Source: JABDIY01 sp963803845
GTDB lineage: Bacteria > Actinomycetota > Acidimicrobiia > Acidimicrobiales > SZUA-35
Length of the DNA: 64,000 nt
Reading direction: 5' to 3'
Assembly: GCA_963803845.1 (NCBI GenBank)
Contig: CAWDNZ010000004.1
Location: forward strand, 1,240,001 to 1,304,000
The stretch's first letter is position 1. Each line of letters opens with the position of its first letter. The translations under genes and the position numbers were made by a program. The notes beneath the pieces were generated by a model. That model had not been told where the DNA came from. It did no database searches and worked only from the letters and a program-made list of their open reading frames with translations. Below, in pieces: positions 50,042-58,932 of the stretch.

Positions 50042-50947
50042 ATGGTGTCTGAAATTTTCGATCCGGCGGCGTGGGACGTGGTGGAGGGATTCGGGTTCAC
50101 TGACATCACCTATCACCGGGCGCGCAAGGTAGGAGCGGTTCGTATCGCTTTCAACCGCGCGGAGGTAAGGAATGCTTTCCGGCCGCACACGGTGGATGAG
50201 CTCTATCGAGCTCTGGACCACGCCCGGATGAGCAGCGATGTTGGTTGTGTGCTGCTCACTGGCAACGGTCCCAGCCCCAAGGACGGCGGGTGGGCGTTCT
50301 GCTCCGGCGGCGATCAACGAATTCGCGGCAAGGACGGGTACAAGTACACCACCGACGACGCTCAGACAGCTGATCAAATCGACCCCGCCCGGGCTGGTCG
50401 TCTCCACATCCTGGAGTGTCAACGCCTGATACGGATGATGCCCAAGGTTGTCGTTGCCGTCGTGCCGGGATGGGCGGCGGGCGGTGGCCATTCATTGCAC
50501 GTTGTTGCCGACCTCACGCTCGCCAGCCAAGAACACGCTCGTTTCAAGCAGACCGACACCGACGTAGCCAGTTTCGACGGGGGCTTCGGCAGCGCCTATC
50601 TGGCCCGCCAAGTAGGCCAGAAGACGGCGCGGGAGATCTTCTTCTTGGGCCGCACCTACACCGCCGAGGAAGCGTTCGCCCAGGGGGCGGTCAACCTGGT
50701 GGTTCCCCATGCGCAATTGGAGTCAACGGCTCTGCAATGGGCTGCGGAGATTTGTAGCAAGTCCCCAACCGCTCAGCGCATGGCCAAGTTTGCGTTCAAC
50801 CTCATCGACGACGGGTTGGTGGGTCAGCAGGTGTTTGCCGGCGAGGCGACCCGCCTGGCCTATGGAACCGATGAGGCTCAAGAGGGTCGAGACGCCTTCC
50901 TGGAGAAACGTCCGCCAAACTGGGATGAATATCCCTACGCCTACTGA
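50042..50947 (+). CDS. menB: 1,4-Dihydroxy-2-naphthoyl-CoA synthase MenB
   Basis: MenB closes the naphthoquinone ring. The 301-residue crotonase-fold protein has FNRAEVRNAFRPHTVDELY, the oxyanion-hole segment FCSGGDQRIRGKDGY, VVPGWAAGGGHSLHVVADLTLAS and DVASFDGGFGSAYLARQVGQK with the catalytic aspartate region, then the MenB-type C-terminus FLEKRPPNWDEYPYAY. Start ATG 50042. Its end overlaps menH on the other strand by 7 bases. Confidence 0.96.
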   Translation: MVSEIFDPAAWDVVEGFGFTDITYHRARKVGAVRIAFNRAEVRNAFRPHTVDELYRALDHARMSSDVGCVLLTGNGPSPKDGGWAFCSGGDQRIRGKDGYKYTTDDAQTADQIDPARAGRLHILECQRLIRMMPKVVVAVVPGWAAGGGHSLHVVADLTLASQEHARFKQTDTDVASFDGGFGSAYLARQVGQKTAREIFFLGRTYTAEEAFAQGAVNLVVPHAQLESTALQWAAEICSKSPTAQRMAKFAFNLIDDGLVGQQVFAGEATRLAYGTDEAQEGRDAFLEKRPPNWDEYPYAY

Positions 50948-51744
50948 GTTGGGTGTGGGATCTCCGAAGCCTGGCCAGCTCCCATAATTGCTCCGGCAAC
51001 AGCCGCTGCGTGGGAGAGATGACACGCATGACCTGCTCCGGGAATGGCCTCGAATCGAGCTGTTGACCCCATGGAGGCGACGAGCTGCTGACCGATCTCA
51101 ACGAACTTCAGATCCTCGGCCCCGGCGATCACCAGCGTGGGGGTAGCAAGGTCCGCCAGCTGGCCCCACAGCGGCTCCATCGAGCCCGTTCCTCGAAGCT
51201 CCAGCGTCTCGGGCACGCCCGAGCCCCAGTGCTCCAGCCGTTCAGCTCGGCATTGCTGCTCCCCCGTGAGCCCGGCAAAGAGAGGGAGAGATAGCCAATA
51301 ATCGAGAAAGGCCGGCGGGCCTTCCCTTCGTAGTCGGGCCGCAAGCTCACCATCGGCCGACTGTCGCTGCTGGCGCTCCCGCTGGTCAGCCACGCCAGCG
51401 GTTGCACCGATGAGCACCAGTTGGCGGGCGAGATCAGGTTGCTGCAATGCTGCGGCCAGGGCCATGCGGCCGCCCATGGAATACCCCACCAGCGAGTCCG
51501 CCGCAAAGGGTAGAGCGGCGAGTGTCTCGGAGATCAGCTCTACGGCCTCGGCGAAGGTGGTGTTGGCGTAGCCACTGCTGCCGTGGCCCGGGAGATCCAC
51601 CGCCCAGACCGAATGGGATTGGCCGAGTTGGGCAGCAAACGCACCCCAGGCAAGGCGGTTTTGTGTGAACCCGTGGAGAAGCACGAGCACCGGTGCCGTT
51701 GACGGGTGTGGCCCGGCGATGTGCTCAATCGTTAGAAAGCTCAT
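50941..51744 (-). CDS. menH: Alpha/beta-hydrolase, probable MenH (SHCHC synthase)
   Basis: 267 residues. VLVLLHGFTQNRLAWGAFAAQLG, the nucleophile elbow LVGYSMGGRMALAAALQ, an acid in LVIAGAEDLKF and the final histidine in IPGAGHACHLSHA match MenH, which removes pyruvate from the MenD product. The family is hard to separate from other hydrolases by sequence alone, but the place directly behind menC (8 bases) supports MenH. Confidence 0.88.
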   Translation of the reverse strand: MSFLTIEHIAGPHPSTAPVLVLLHGFTQNRLAWGAFAAQLGQSHSVWAVDLPGHGSSGYANTTFAEAVELISETLAALPFAADSLVGYSMGGRMALAAALQQPDLARQLVLIGATAGVADQRERQQRQSADGELAARLRREGPPAFLDYWLSLPLFAGLTGEQQCRAERLEHWGSGVPETLELRGTGSMEPLWGQLADLATPTLVIAGAEDLKFVEIGQQLVASMGSTARFEAIPGAGHACHLSHAAAVAGAIMGAGQASEIPHPTQ

Positions 51745-51752
51745 GGCGGCAC

Positions 51753-52853
51753 CTAGGGAGATTCCATCGTCCGGCGAGCTGATTTAGTTGTGAACTCCTC
51801 CAGGAGCTCATGTTCCGGCTGGGGTGCCACGCCGGGCGATGACGGAACCCGTACACAACCCTCCACCATCTCAATGTCGGGCCAAGGGTCCCGGAGCAAC
51901 CAATGGCGGGCCGGTGAGAGATCCCCGGTGAGCGTGCAAGCATCGTTGGCGGCGACCACGGCCAACGCATGCCTCCCCAGGCCGGATTCCAGCATTCCTC
52001 CGGCCGACGCAGCCACTTCGTTCTCCTCGCACCATGCCAGCAACTCGAAGGCAGCGAAGAGGCCGCCAAGGCGGGCGGGTTTCACCACCACCGCGGAACA
52101 CGCCCCCACCTTCACCAACTCCTGAATCGCCATGAAATCGGTGGCACTTTCATCGGCGGCAACGGTGACGCCAGTGGCAACGAGGTCTGCCGCCAGACCA
52201 ACCTGGGTTGGCGCAAAGGGCTGCTCGATAAGGGCGACCCCTTCTTCTGCGAGCTCGGCCACCTCCGCAAAGCTGGTGGAATCGAAACTGCCATTGGCGT
52301 CGACGTGGATCTCGGCGTTCGGAGCACAGGAGCGGACGGCTCGCACAAGGTCCCTCGGCGGGACTCCGCTTCGACTGGACGGGACAATCTTCAGCTTGAT
52401 TCGCTGGAAGCCGCGTTCTGCCATCTGGCTGGATTCTTTCATGCTCTCGTCCAGGCTGGCGAGCGGGAGAACTGCGCCCGCCGGTACGAGGGAGCGTTCC
52501 ACTCCCAAGTAGTCAGCCAAAGAGACCCCTCGTTGTTTCAAACGCAGATCCAATTCCGCCATCTCCAATGCGGCCATTGCCATCGGAAATCGGTTGATGA
52601 GCTCCTGCCCTCCAGCTCGAGCGGAGAGCTCGGGCGAAGTGCTGAGCACATCGAACGAGGAAGCAGCCGATTCCGTGGAATAGCCCACCCGATTCAGCGC
52701 CGAGCACTCGCCCCACCCCCGATCGCCGTCCGGGCTTTCCAGTTCCACGACGCTGAGGAGGCGGTTCGGTTCTGGTTGGGAATCGTGCGCTGTAGCCAGG
52801 GTGCGCCTGGTGGGGAGCGATAAGAGTCGAACGGTCAGCGTCCACGAGGCCAT
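51753..52853 (-). CDS. menC: o-Succinylbenzoate synthase MenC
   Basis: Enolase-superfamily dehydratase, 366 residues. The catalytic KxK pair is in FQRIKLKIVPSS, metal ligands in EIHVDANGSFDS, ALIEQPFAP and VAADESATDF, and the second lysine in VVVKPARLGG. It makes o-succinylbenzoate for MenE. It is first in a menC-menH pair on the minus strand and divergent from the HD-GYP gene. Confidence 0.94.
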   Translation of the reverse strand: MASWTLTVRLLSLPTRRTLATAHDSQPEPNRLLSVVELESPDGDRGWGECSALNRVGYSTESAASSFDVLSTSPELSARAGGQELINRFPMAMAALEMAELDLRLKQRGVSLADYLGVERSLVPAGAVLPLASLDESMKESSQMAERGFQRIKLKIVPSSRSGVPPRDLVRAVRSCAPNAEIHVDANGSFDSTSFAEVAELAEEGVALIEQPFAPTQVGLAADLVATGVTVAADESATDFMAIQELVKVGACSAVVVKPARLGGLFAAFELLAWCEENEVAASAGGMLESGLGRHALAVVAANDACTLTGDLSPARHWLLRDPWPDIEMVEGCVRVPSSPGVAPQPEHELLEEFTTKSARRTMESP

Positions 52854-53014
52854 TGCTACAAACCGTACCGCCGAGGTGTAGGCCCAGGGTGTTCCTGCCG
52901 CCAGGCGAACGACCGCCGGCCCACCACCGGCTGGGCCGCGGTGCAGTCAAGGGCCTCTCCCGCCAGTCGCATTGCCCATCAAGGGCACCGAGAACCTCGC
53001 CGATCATCCTGACG

Positions 53015-54511
53015 ATGGCGCCATCCATGAATACACCGGCGAAAGACTCGAATTGGACCAGTCGACCCGTGCTGGGTCGGCTCTTGCAGTTTTCCCTGTT
53101 TGTGGTGCCGTTCGTTCTGGCCTTTTTCGTGTCGCTGGCCATCGCCAAAGGGCTCCCCGCGGCAGAGACACGGGGCGGACAGTTCCTGACGATTTTCTTG
53201 TTGCTCTTTGTCGCACTGGTTGTGATGATCGCCACTGAACGTCTCGCCCGTCTCGCCGCACCCATAACGGTCCTGCTGCGGATGACGATGCTGTTTCCCG
53301 ACAAAGCCCCCAATCGGGTGCGTTTGGCAATGCGCTGCTCTTCCACCGACGAGTTGCGCCGCACGCTGATCGAGGTCAACGAGAGCGGGCTGGGGAGTTC
53401 GGCCAATGAGGCCGCCGAGACCTTGATGGTTCTGGTGGCTGCGCTCAGCCGACACGATCGAATGACCCGGGGCCACAGTGAGCGGGTCCGGGCCTACGCC
53501 GATGTCATCGCCGGCGAGATGGGGTTGAGTAGCGAAGATCGGTCCAAGCTTCGATGGGCTGCCCTCCTACACGACGTCGGCAAGATGCAGATACCGGGTC
53601 AGATTCTGAACAAACCCGGTCGGCTTACCGACGTTGAGTATGAGATTGTGAAGCAACACGCCGCAATCGGCGGTGACCTCGTAGAACCGCTCCGAGACTT
53701 TCTTGGTCCATGGGCGGACACGGTTGCCCAGCATCACGAGCGGTGGGACGGCGGCGGGTATCCGAAGGGCTTGGCCGGAACGGATATCTGCCTCGGGGCG
53801 CGAATCGTGGCTGTGGCCGACACCTTCGACGTCATCACATCCCTCCGGTCCTACAAAGAACCGCTGCCGGCCGTACAGGCCCGAGTAGAGATCGCCCGGT
53901 GTGCCGGGTCACAATTCGACGCCGACGTTGTCAAGTCGTTTCTCCAGATCGGCATCAGTCGCTTTCGGTGGCATCTGGCGCCGCTTTCGGTGTTCACCCA
54001 GATTCCCCAGTTTGTTGCCATCATGTCACCCGTGGCCGGTGGCATGACAACGGTGGCAGCGACCTCAGCACCCGTCCTGATGGCGGGAGCCGCCACGATG
54101 GGGATGATTGCGGCAACGGAGCCGATGGCCCCGTTGGAGCTTCCCGCAGCGGATGAGTATGCGGTCGTAGAAGCACTCCGCGAAGCCAAGCCCCGGATCA
54201 CCGTGGATGGATCGGCAGCCACCGTTACCAGCTTTGACGTCACCACCACCGTTCAACTCCGCTCCACAACCACAACGACCAGTCCCGGCGAAACAACCAC
54301 GACGCGTCCCTCCACTGTCAGGACTTCGGTCATGGTGACGACAACCGCGAAACCGGTGTCCGCGATCGCGGTGTCGTCCACCACCTCAAACTCGACTTCC
54401 ACGACGTCAACGACTGCCAACGACGTCAACGACGCAACGGCCCACTACGACCACCACCGCCGCTACCGGACCGAATCCTCCCGACGGCCAGCTGCCAGAT
54501 CGCATCGGTAG
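53015..54511 (+). CDS. Membrane-bound HD-GYP phosphodiesterase, with a threonine-rich tail that continues out of frame
   Basis: From ATG 53015 (ATG 53027 and an upstream frame to 52853 are alternatives) the protein has two membrane helices (residues about 25-45 and 57-73), then an HD-GYP domain: GHSERVRAYADVIAGEMGL, HD at 186-187 in LLHDVGKMQIP, KPGRLTDVEYE, HHE at 240-242, WDGGGYP (GYP 248-250) and RIVAVADTFDVITSLRSYKE. All catalytic residues for c-di-GMP hydrolysis are present. A further hydrophobic stretch (about 333-367) precedes a Thr/Ser-rich linker. Near 54416 the natural frame is lost and the reading ends with an implausible basic tail; skipping one base joins it to the pentapeptide-repeat part at 54417-55217. 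Confidence 0.85.
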   Translation: MAPSMNTPAKDSNWTSRPVLGRLLQFSLFVVPFVLAFFVSLAIAKGLPAAETRGGQFLTIFLLLFVALVVMIATERLARLAAPITVLLRMTMLFPDKAPNRVRLAMRCSSTDELRRTLIEVNESGLGSSANEAAETLMVLVAALSRHDRMTRGHSERVRAYADVIAGEMGLSSEDRSKLRWAALLHDVGKMQIPGQILNKPGRLTDVEYEIVKQHAAIGGDLVEPLRDFLGPWADTVAQHHERWDGGGYPKGLAGTDICLGARIVAVADTFDVITSLRSYKEPLPAVQARVEIARCAGSQFDADVVKSFLQIGISRFRWHLAPLSVFTQIPQFVAIMSPVAGGMTTVAATSAPVLMAGAATMGMIAATEPMAPLELPAADEYAVVEALREAKPRITVDGSAATVTSFDVTTTVQLRSTTTTTSPGETTTTRPSTVRTSVMVTTTAKPVSAIAVSSTTSNSTSTTSTTANDVNDATAHYDHHRRYRTESSRRPAARSHR

Positions 54512-55217
54512 CTGCGTTGGCTATCCCGGTCTAACCGCGCGGCAGTTCCGGAATGCCAGCTGGGTCAATCTCAGCGGCTGCGACCTCAGCGGCGTCTCGC
54601 TTGCCGGGTTTGACTTGTCTGGGTCCGATATCCGCTATGGCTCGCTGGTGGGGGCCAACTTCAGCGGTGCGGACCTGAGCGATGCAAGGATTCGTGATTC
54701 CGTGCTGGACGGAACCAACTTCTCCGACGCCGACCTGTCGGATCTCATTCTCCGGGATGTCTCGGCCGTCGGTGCCGATTTCACCGGAAGCAAGTTGGTC
54801 AGCACGGAATTTGTATGGACCGACCTCGGCGGATCGACCTTCAGCGGCTCAAACCTCGACGACGTAGAGTTCAACAAAGTCAATCTCGAAGGCGCCAACT
54901 TCGCCGACTCCACCATCATCGATTCGGCATTCGTATGGGTCAATGCCAGCGGCGCCAACTTCGATCGCGTCTCGTTCAGCGAGGTGGACATGGAAAAGAT
55001 CGACCTCACCGATGCATCGGCCCGGTATGGCAACTGGTCATCAGTGTCGGCCGAGGCAGCGTCAATCGGCGGCCTCAAGTTTTCTGGAACTGCAATGACC
55101 AACGTTGATTTTGAGGATGCTACGGGGACACCGGTGCTGGGGGACTACGCACCATGGACTGGGGTGACCTGCCCGGACGGCGCCGCGGCAGTGGACCGTT
55201 CTTGCAGCTGGCAATAG
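54417..55217 (+). CDS. Pentapeptide-repeat domain, probable C-terminal part of the HD-GYP protein
   Basis: In this frame the reading PTTSTTQRPTTTTTAATGP continues the Thr-rich linker, then CVGYPGLTARQFRNASWVNL leads into about 25 pentapeptide repeats of the A(N/D)LSx type (LSGCDLSGVSLAGFDLSGSD, ANFSGADLSDARI, GANFADSTIIDSAFVWVNAS). The end VTCPDGAAAVDRSCSWQ has the paired cysteines seen in exported actinobacterial pentapeptide proteins. No start codon with a ribosome site suits a free gene; the nearest is TTG 54615, inside the repeats. The domain folds as a right-handed beta-helix; its partner is unknown. Confidence 0.75.
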   Translation, partial: PTTSTTQRPTTTTTAATGPNPPDGQLPDRIGSCVGYPGLTARQFRNASWVNLSGCDLSGVSLAGFDLSGSDIRYGSLVGANFSGADLSDARIRDSVLDGTNFSDADLSDLILRDVSAVGADFTGSKLVSTEFVWTDLGGSTFSGSNLDDVEFNKVNLEGANFADSTIIDSAFVWVNASGANFDRVSFSEVDMEKIDLTDASARYGNWSSVSAEAASIGGLKFSGTAMTNVDFEDATGTPVLGDYAPWTGVTCPDGAAAVDRSCSWQ

Positions 55218-55244
55218 TTGCGCTCGGGCGATCGTGCCCGTCTC

Positions 55245-55385
55245 TGGTATCGTTTAAACCGTCTCAATAGAGGCCGTCAACCCAGCGAAGTCCGGTGTGA
55301 TTCCGGCGCTGTCCCGCAACTGTCATGCCTCATTGGTGATACCACCGGCCGAGGACGAGCCAGGTCGCCTGGGACCGATCAACTG
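55245..55385 (+). ncRNA. Cobalamin (B12) riboswitch
   Basis: The region has the conserved core TCCGGTGTGATTCCGG-CGCTGTCCCGCAACTGTCA (about 55291-55323) and the B12 box GAGCCAGGTCGCCTGG (about 55357-55372), in the right order and spacing for the adenosylcobalamin riboswitch class. It lies 40-50 bases ahead of the btuF start and after the stop of the pentapeptide gene. A ribosome site (GAGGTAGG) follows, so control at translation is likely; I see no clear terminator hairpin with a U-run. Confidence 0.9.
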
Positions 55386-55426
55386 TCCAGCCGGTTCGGT
55401 GGACCTTCCCGAGGTAGGAAACAAAC

Positions 55427-56413
55427 TTGAGCAACCTTTTCGCCCGCCCGCTGCTACTGCTTGCAGCGTTCACCATGTTGACCGCAGCTTGTGGCGGTAG
55501 CGATCCCGATCAAGCCGGAGCAACGGTTGACGAGCCCACGGAAACAACAACAACGACCGCCGCGGCGACGTCTACGATCGAGGCCGAAATCATTGATTTT
55601 CCGGTGTCGATCGACACTTTGAACGGGACGGTCACGATCGTCGATCGTCCCCAGCGAATCGTGAGCCTTTCGGCTTCTGCGACCGAGATACTTTTTGCAG
55701 TCGGCGCCGGTGGTCAGGTGATTGCGGTCGACAGCTTCTCCAATTTCCCGGCCGAAGCACCGTTCACCGACCTGAGCGCCTTCGAGCCGAACTTAGAAGC
55801 GATCAGTACGTATGAACCAGACCTTGTCATCACCAGCTTTGATCCGGAGAATGCTCTCTCCGAGGCTTTTGCATTACTCGATGTTCCTGTCCTCATCCAA
55901 GGGGGCGCCCTGAGCCTGGACGACACCTATGGCCAAATCGCCGAGATCGGCCTTGCCACCGGCAATGTAGATGAGGCGGCTGCCGTTATCGACCAGATCC
56001 GAGAGCGGATCGACGTTGCGATCGCCCGAACGGTCGGTACCGATTCTCTACGCATCTACCACGAACTCGATGACACCTACTACAGCGTCAGTTCGGCTTC
56101 GTTCCTCGGCGATATTTATGATCAGCTCGGGTTCGAAAACATCGCCGACCCGGCTGACCCTGATGGCTATGGGTACCCCCAGCTGACTCCAGAGTCGATC
56201 GTGGAGGCCGACCCGCAACTGATCATCATCACGGACCAGGTGGGTTACACCACCGACGACGTGGCGGCCCGGCCTGGCTGGAATTCGATCAGCGCAGTGT
56301 CCAACGGTGCAATTGAGCAGGTCAATGCCGACATCGCTTCTCGGTGGGGCCCCCGCATCGCTGATTACGTCGAGCAGATGGCCGAGATTGCCACTGCGGT
56401 GAAGACCGGCTGA
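55427..56413 (+). CDS. btuF: Cobalamin ABC transporter substrate-binding lipoprotein (BtuF-like)
   Basis: 328 residues from TTG 55427. A lipoprotein signal peptide (RPLLLLAAFTMLTAACGG, lipobox Cys at about 22) and a Thr-rich spacer precede a PF01497-type domain: RPQRIVSLSASATEILFAVGAGGQVIAVDSFSNFP, then YEPDLVITSF and PQLTPESIVEADPQLIIITD. The family covers B12, heme and siderophores; the cobalamin riboswitch directly upstream and cobO downstream point to cobamides. It overlaps btuC by one base (TGATG). Confidence 0.92.
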   Translation: MSNLFARPLLLLAAFTMLTAACGGSDPDQAGATVDEPTETTTTTAAATSTIEAEIIDFPVSIDTLNGTVTIVDRPQRIVSLSASATEILFAVGAGGQVIAVDSFSNFPAEAPFTDLSAFEPNLEAISTYEPDLVITSFDPENALSEAFALLDVPVLIQGGALSLDDTYGQIAEIGLATGNVDEAAAVIDQIRERIDVAIARTVGTDSLRIYHELDDTYYSVSSASFLGDIYDQLGFENIADPADPDGYGYPQLTPESIVEADPQLIIITDQVGYTTDDVAARPGWNSISAVSNGAIEQVNADIASRWGPRIADYVEQMAEIATAVKTG

Positions 56414-57489
56414 TGATGTCTGCAGTCGAAATGACCCACCCCAGTGCCCGAGTACTGGCCCGGTCTTTTCGGCTGCCGCTCGGGAAGACGGCCCTTTTCG
56501 TGGGCCTTCTCGCTGCCGTTTGTCTGCTATCACTCGGCAGCGGGGCCGCCGGCTTGCCAGTCTGGGGAGTGGCCCGTGAGTTGCTCGATTCGCTTCCGTT
56601 TGTGTCGGTGGACTCCGGGCTGACCGACCGCCAGACCACCATCCTGCTCCAATTACGCCTCCCTCGGGTAGTACTGGGAGGGATGGTTGGCGCATCGTTG
56701 GCTCTCGCCGGTGCCGGATACCAAGGGGTCTTTCGGAACCCGCTGGCCGACCCATTCCTTCTGGGGATTGCGGCAGGGTCTGGCCTGGGGGCCTCGGTGG
56801 CGTTTGTGTTCGACATCGACGTGGCCATTGGGCCGTTCGGCTCGGTGCAGTTGTTGGCATTCGTAGGCGCACTTGTTGCGGTGGGCGTGGCGATGACCAT
56901 CGGGCGAGCCGCCCCCGGCCAGACCGCATCGCTGCTCCTCGCCGGGATTGCCTCCGCTTCATTCTTCACGGCCCTCCAAACTCTCTTGCTCAGCAGAGAC
57001 ATCACCGCTCAGCGCTCGATTCTCGCATGGTTATTCGGAACGCTGATCACCGCCAACTGGGAGCGAGTCGGCATCGTTGGCTTCTACCTCGTCGTCTGTG
57101 GCGGTGTTCTCTTCGTCTTGCGCCGTCAACTCGATGTCCTACGCGTTGGAGAGTCCGAGGCTCTCACGCTCGGCGCCCAGCCGCATCGCATTCGGCTGAT
57201 CGTGATCATCGCAGCGTCGCTTCTCACCGCCGCCGCCGTCTCGGTGAGCGGACTGATTGCATTTGTTGGCCTGGTCGTCCCGCATGCGGTCCGCCTGGTG
57301 GCCGGATCGTCGTACCGAACGGTGGTGCCGCTCTCGGCCGTGGGGGGAGCTGCCTTTCTCATAGCGGCAGATTGGCTGAGCCGAACCGTCATTTCGCCAG
57401 CGGAGGTTGGCATCGGGGTGATTACCGCGTTTGTGGGCGCACCGTTCTTTGCGTTCTTGCTGTGGCGGGCCAGGGCCGGCGCGCTGTGA
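56413..57489 (+). CDS. btuC: Cobalamin ABC transporter permease (BtuC/FecCD family)
   Basis: 358 residues with about ten membrane helices. LRLPRVVLGGMVGASLALAGAGYQGVFRNPLADPFLLGIAAGSGLGA and ISFVGLVVPH-like SGLIAFVGLVVPHAVRLVAGS are FecCD hallmarks (coupling helix region). ATG 56413 overlaps the btuF stop. It imports the substrate delivered by the lipoprotein. Confidence 0.94.
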   Translation: MMSAVEMTHPSARVLARSFRLPLGKTALFVGLLAAVCLLSLGSGAAGLPVWGVARELLDSLPFVSVDSGLTDRQTTILLQLRLPRVVLGGMVGASLALAGAGYQGVFRNPLADPFLLGIAAGSGLGASVAFVFDIDVAIGPFGSVQLLAFVGALVAVGVAMTIGRAAPGQTASLLLAGIASASFFTALQTLLLSRDITAQRSILAWLFGTLITANWERVGIVGFYLVVCGGVLFVLRRQLDVLRVGESEALTLGAQPHRIRLIVIIAASLLTAAAVSVSGLIAFVGLVVPHAVRLVAGSSYRTVVPLSAVGGAAFLIAADWLSRTVISPAEVGIGVITAFVGAPFFAFLLWRARAGAL

Positions 57490-57499
57490 GGAGGCGAAC

Positions 57500-58354
57500 T
57501 TGACAAGAGTGACCGCAGTCCAGATTGATGATCTCGCGATTCGTTATGGCGATCGAACAGTTCTCTCCGACGTGAGCCTACGAATACCCGCTGGCCAGTG
57601 GACCGTGATCCTTGGTGCGAACGGTGCTGGCAAGTCCAGCCTGCTCGCTGCGATCGTGGGTATCGGGCCCGGGGCGCGGGCGGTCACGTTTCCCATGCCG
57701 TCGACGGAGGCGAAGCGACGATCCACATTCATCGCATTTGTTCCACAGAAACCGGAACTACCGGCAGGGATGAGCGTGGCCGAGTATGTGCTTTTAGGTC
57801 GAACCGCACATCTCGGGTGGCTACGAAGCGAGAGCAACAGTGATCGCACCAGCGCCGCTGCAGCGATGACCAGGCTCAATGTGGCTTCGTTCGCAGACAG
57901 ACTGCTGTCGGAACTCAGCGGCGGTGAAGCTCAGCGAGTGGTGTTGGCCCGGGCCTTGTGTCAGGATGCGCAGATCCTTGTGCTCGATGAACCGACGGCA
58001 TCGCTGGATGTGGGCAGGCAGATGGCCGTGCTCGAACTGGTCCGTGAACTGGCTCATACCGAGGGTCTCACCGTGGTCTCTGCTCTTCACGACCTCACAT
58101 CGGCAGCGCGCTACGGGGACAATTTCGTACTGTTGGGGGATGGGGAGGTCGCCGCTCAAGGAGTAGCGGATGACATCATGCAACCCGCCGTGTTGAGTAG
58201 ACACTACGGCGCAACGATGCATCGGATCGAGGGACCCGACGGCCTTCCGGTACTCGTGCCGATCCGGAGCAGTCTTGCTGAACCCACCGTTGCAGAGACC
58301 GTTTCGCAGACAACACGAGCAGCAGAGAAAGTGGCAGTTGATACAAATGGCTGA
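57500..58354 (+). CDS. btuD: Cobalamin ABC transporter ATP-binding protein
   Basis: 284 residues from TTG 57500, preceded by a GAGGAGG site. Walker A ILGANGAGKSSLLAAI, the Q-loop region FVPQKPELPAGMSVAEYVLLGR, signature LSELSGGEAQRVVLARAL, Walker B ILVLDEPTASLD and the switch histidine in SALHDLTSAARYGD are all present. The C-terminal 40 residues are an extension. The frame extends upstream into btuC but without similarity. Confidence 0.94.
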   Translation: MTRVTAVQIDDLAIRYGDRTVLSDVSLRIPAGQWTVILGANGAGKSSLLAAIVGIGPGARAVTFPMPSTEAKRRSTFIAFVPQKPELPAGMSVAEYVLLGRTAHLGWLRSESNSDRTSAAAAMTRLNVASFADRLLSELSGGEAQRVVLARALCQDAQILVLDEPTASLDVGRQMAVLELVRELAHTEGLTVVSALHDLTSAARYGDNFVLLGDGEVAAQGVADDIMQPAVLSRHYGATMHRIEGPDGLPVLVPIRSSLAEPTVAETVSQTTRAAEKVAVDTNG

Positions 58355-58916
58355 GAACGAGATACCCACCGAGGCCCCCAAGAAGGATCAATTCAAGACT
58401 GCGCCCAGCGTGGTTGTAGTCAACACCGGCCATGGCAAGGGGAAGTCCAGCGCTGCATTTGGCGTTGTCCTCCGCAGCCTTGCGCTGGATTGGCCGGTGG
58501 CGGTGGTGCAGTTCCTGAAAAGCGGGGACTGGCACGTTGGTGAGGAGAAGATGTGCCGGCAGTTGGGTGTGGAGTGGTTCGCAGCTGGCGACGGTTTCAC
58601 CTGGGATTCGGATGATTTGGACGAATCGCGGGCGATGGCCGTGGCGGCATGGGCATTCGCCAAAGACCTGATCGGTCGCGGCGAGCACCGCCTCGTTGTG
58701 TTGGACGAGATCTCTTATGCGATGACCTGGGGCTGGATCGATCCGGCCGACGTGGCTGCCACCGTGGCCGATCGCCCCGTGAAGACCAACATGGTGATCA
58801 CTGGCCGGGACATGGCCCAAGAGGTCATCGACGTGGCCGACACGGTCACCGAGATGAAGGTCATCAAGCACGCCTTCGACCGCGGCATCGTTGCCAAGAA
58901 GGGCATCGACTACTAG
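58347..58916 (+). CDS. cobO: Cob(I)yrinic acid a,c-diamide adenosyltransferase
   Basis: 189 residues from ATG 58347, overlapping btuD by eight bases. The P-loop VVVVNTGHGKGKSSAAFGVVLRSL, VVQFLKSGDWHVGEEKM, FTWDSDDLDE and LVVLDEISYAMTWGWI identify CobO/BtuR, which adds the adenosyl group to corrinoids. In a B12-regulated uptake operon it adenosylates imported cobamides. No other cobalamin biosynthesis gene lies in the window, which suits a salvage life-style. Confidence 0.95.
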   Translation: MAENEIPTEAPKKDQFKTAPSVVVVNTGHGKGKSSAAFGVVLRSLALDWPVAVVQFLKSGDWHVGEEKMCRQLGVEWFAAGDGFTWDSDDLDESRAMAVAAWAFAKDLIGRGEHRLVVLDEISYAMTWGWIDPADVAATVADRPVKTNMVITGRDMAQEVIDVADTVTEMKVIKHAFDRGIVAKKGIDY

Positions 58917-58932
58917 TCCCTACGGCCGAAAT

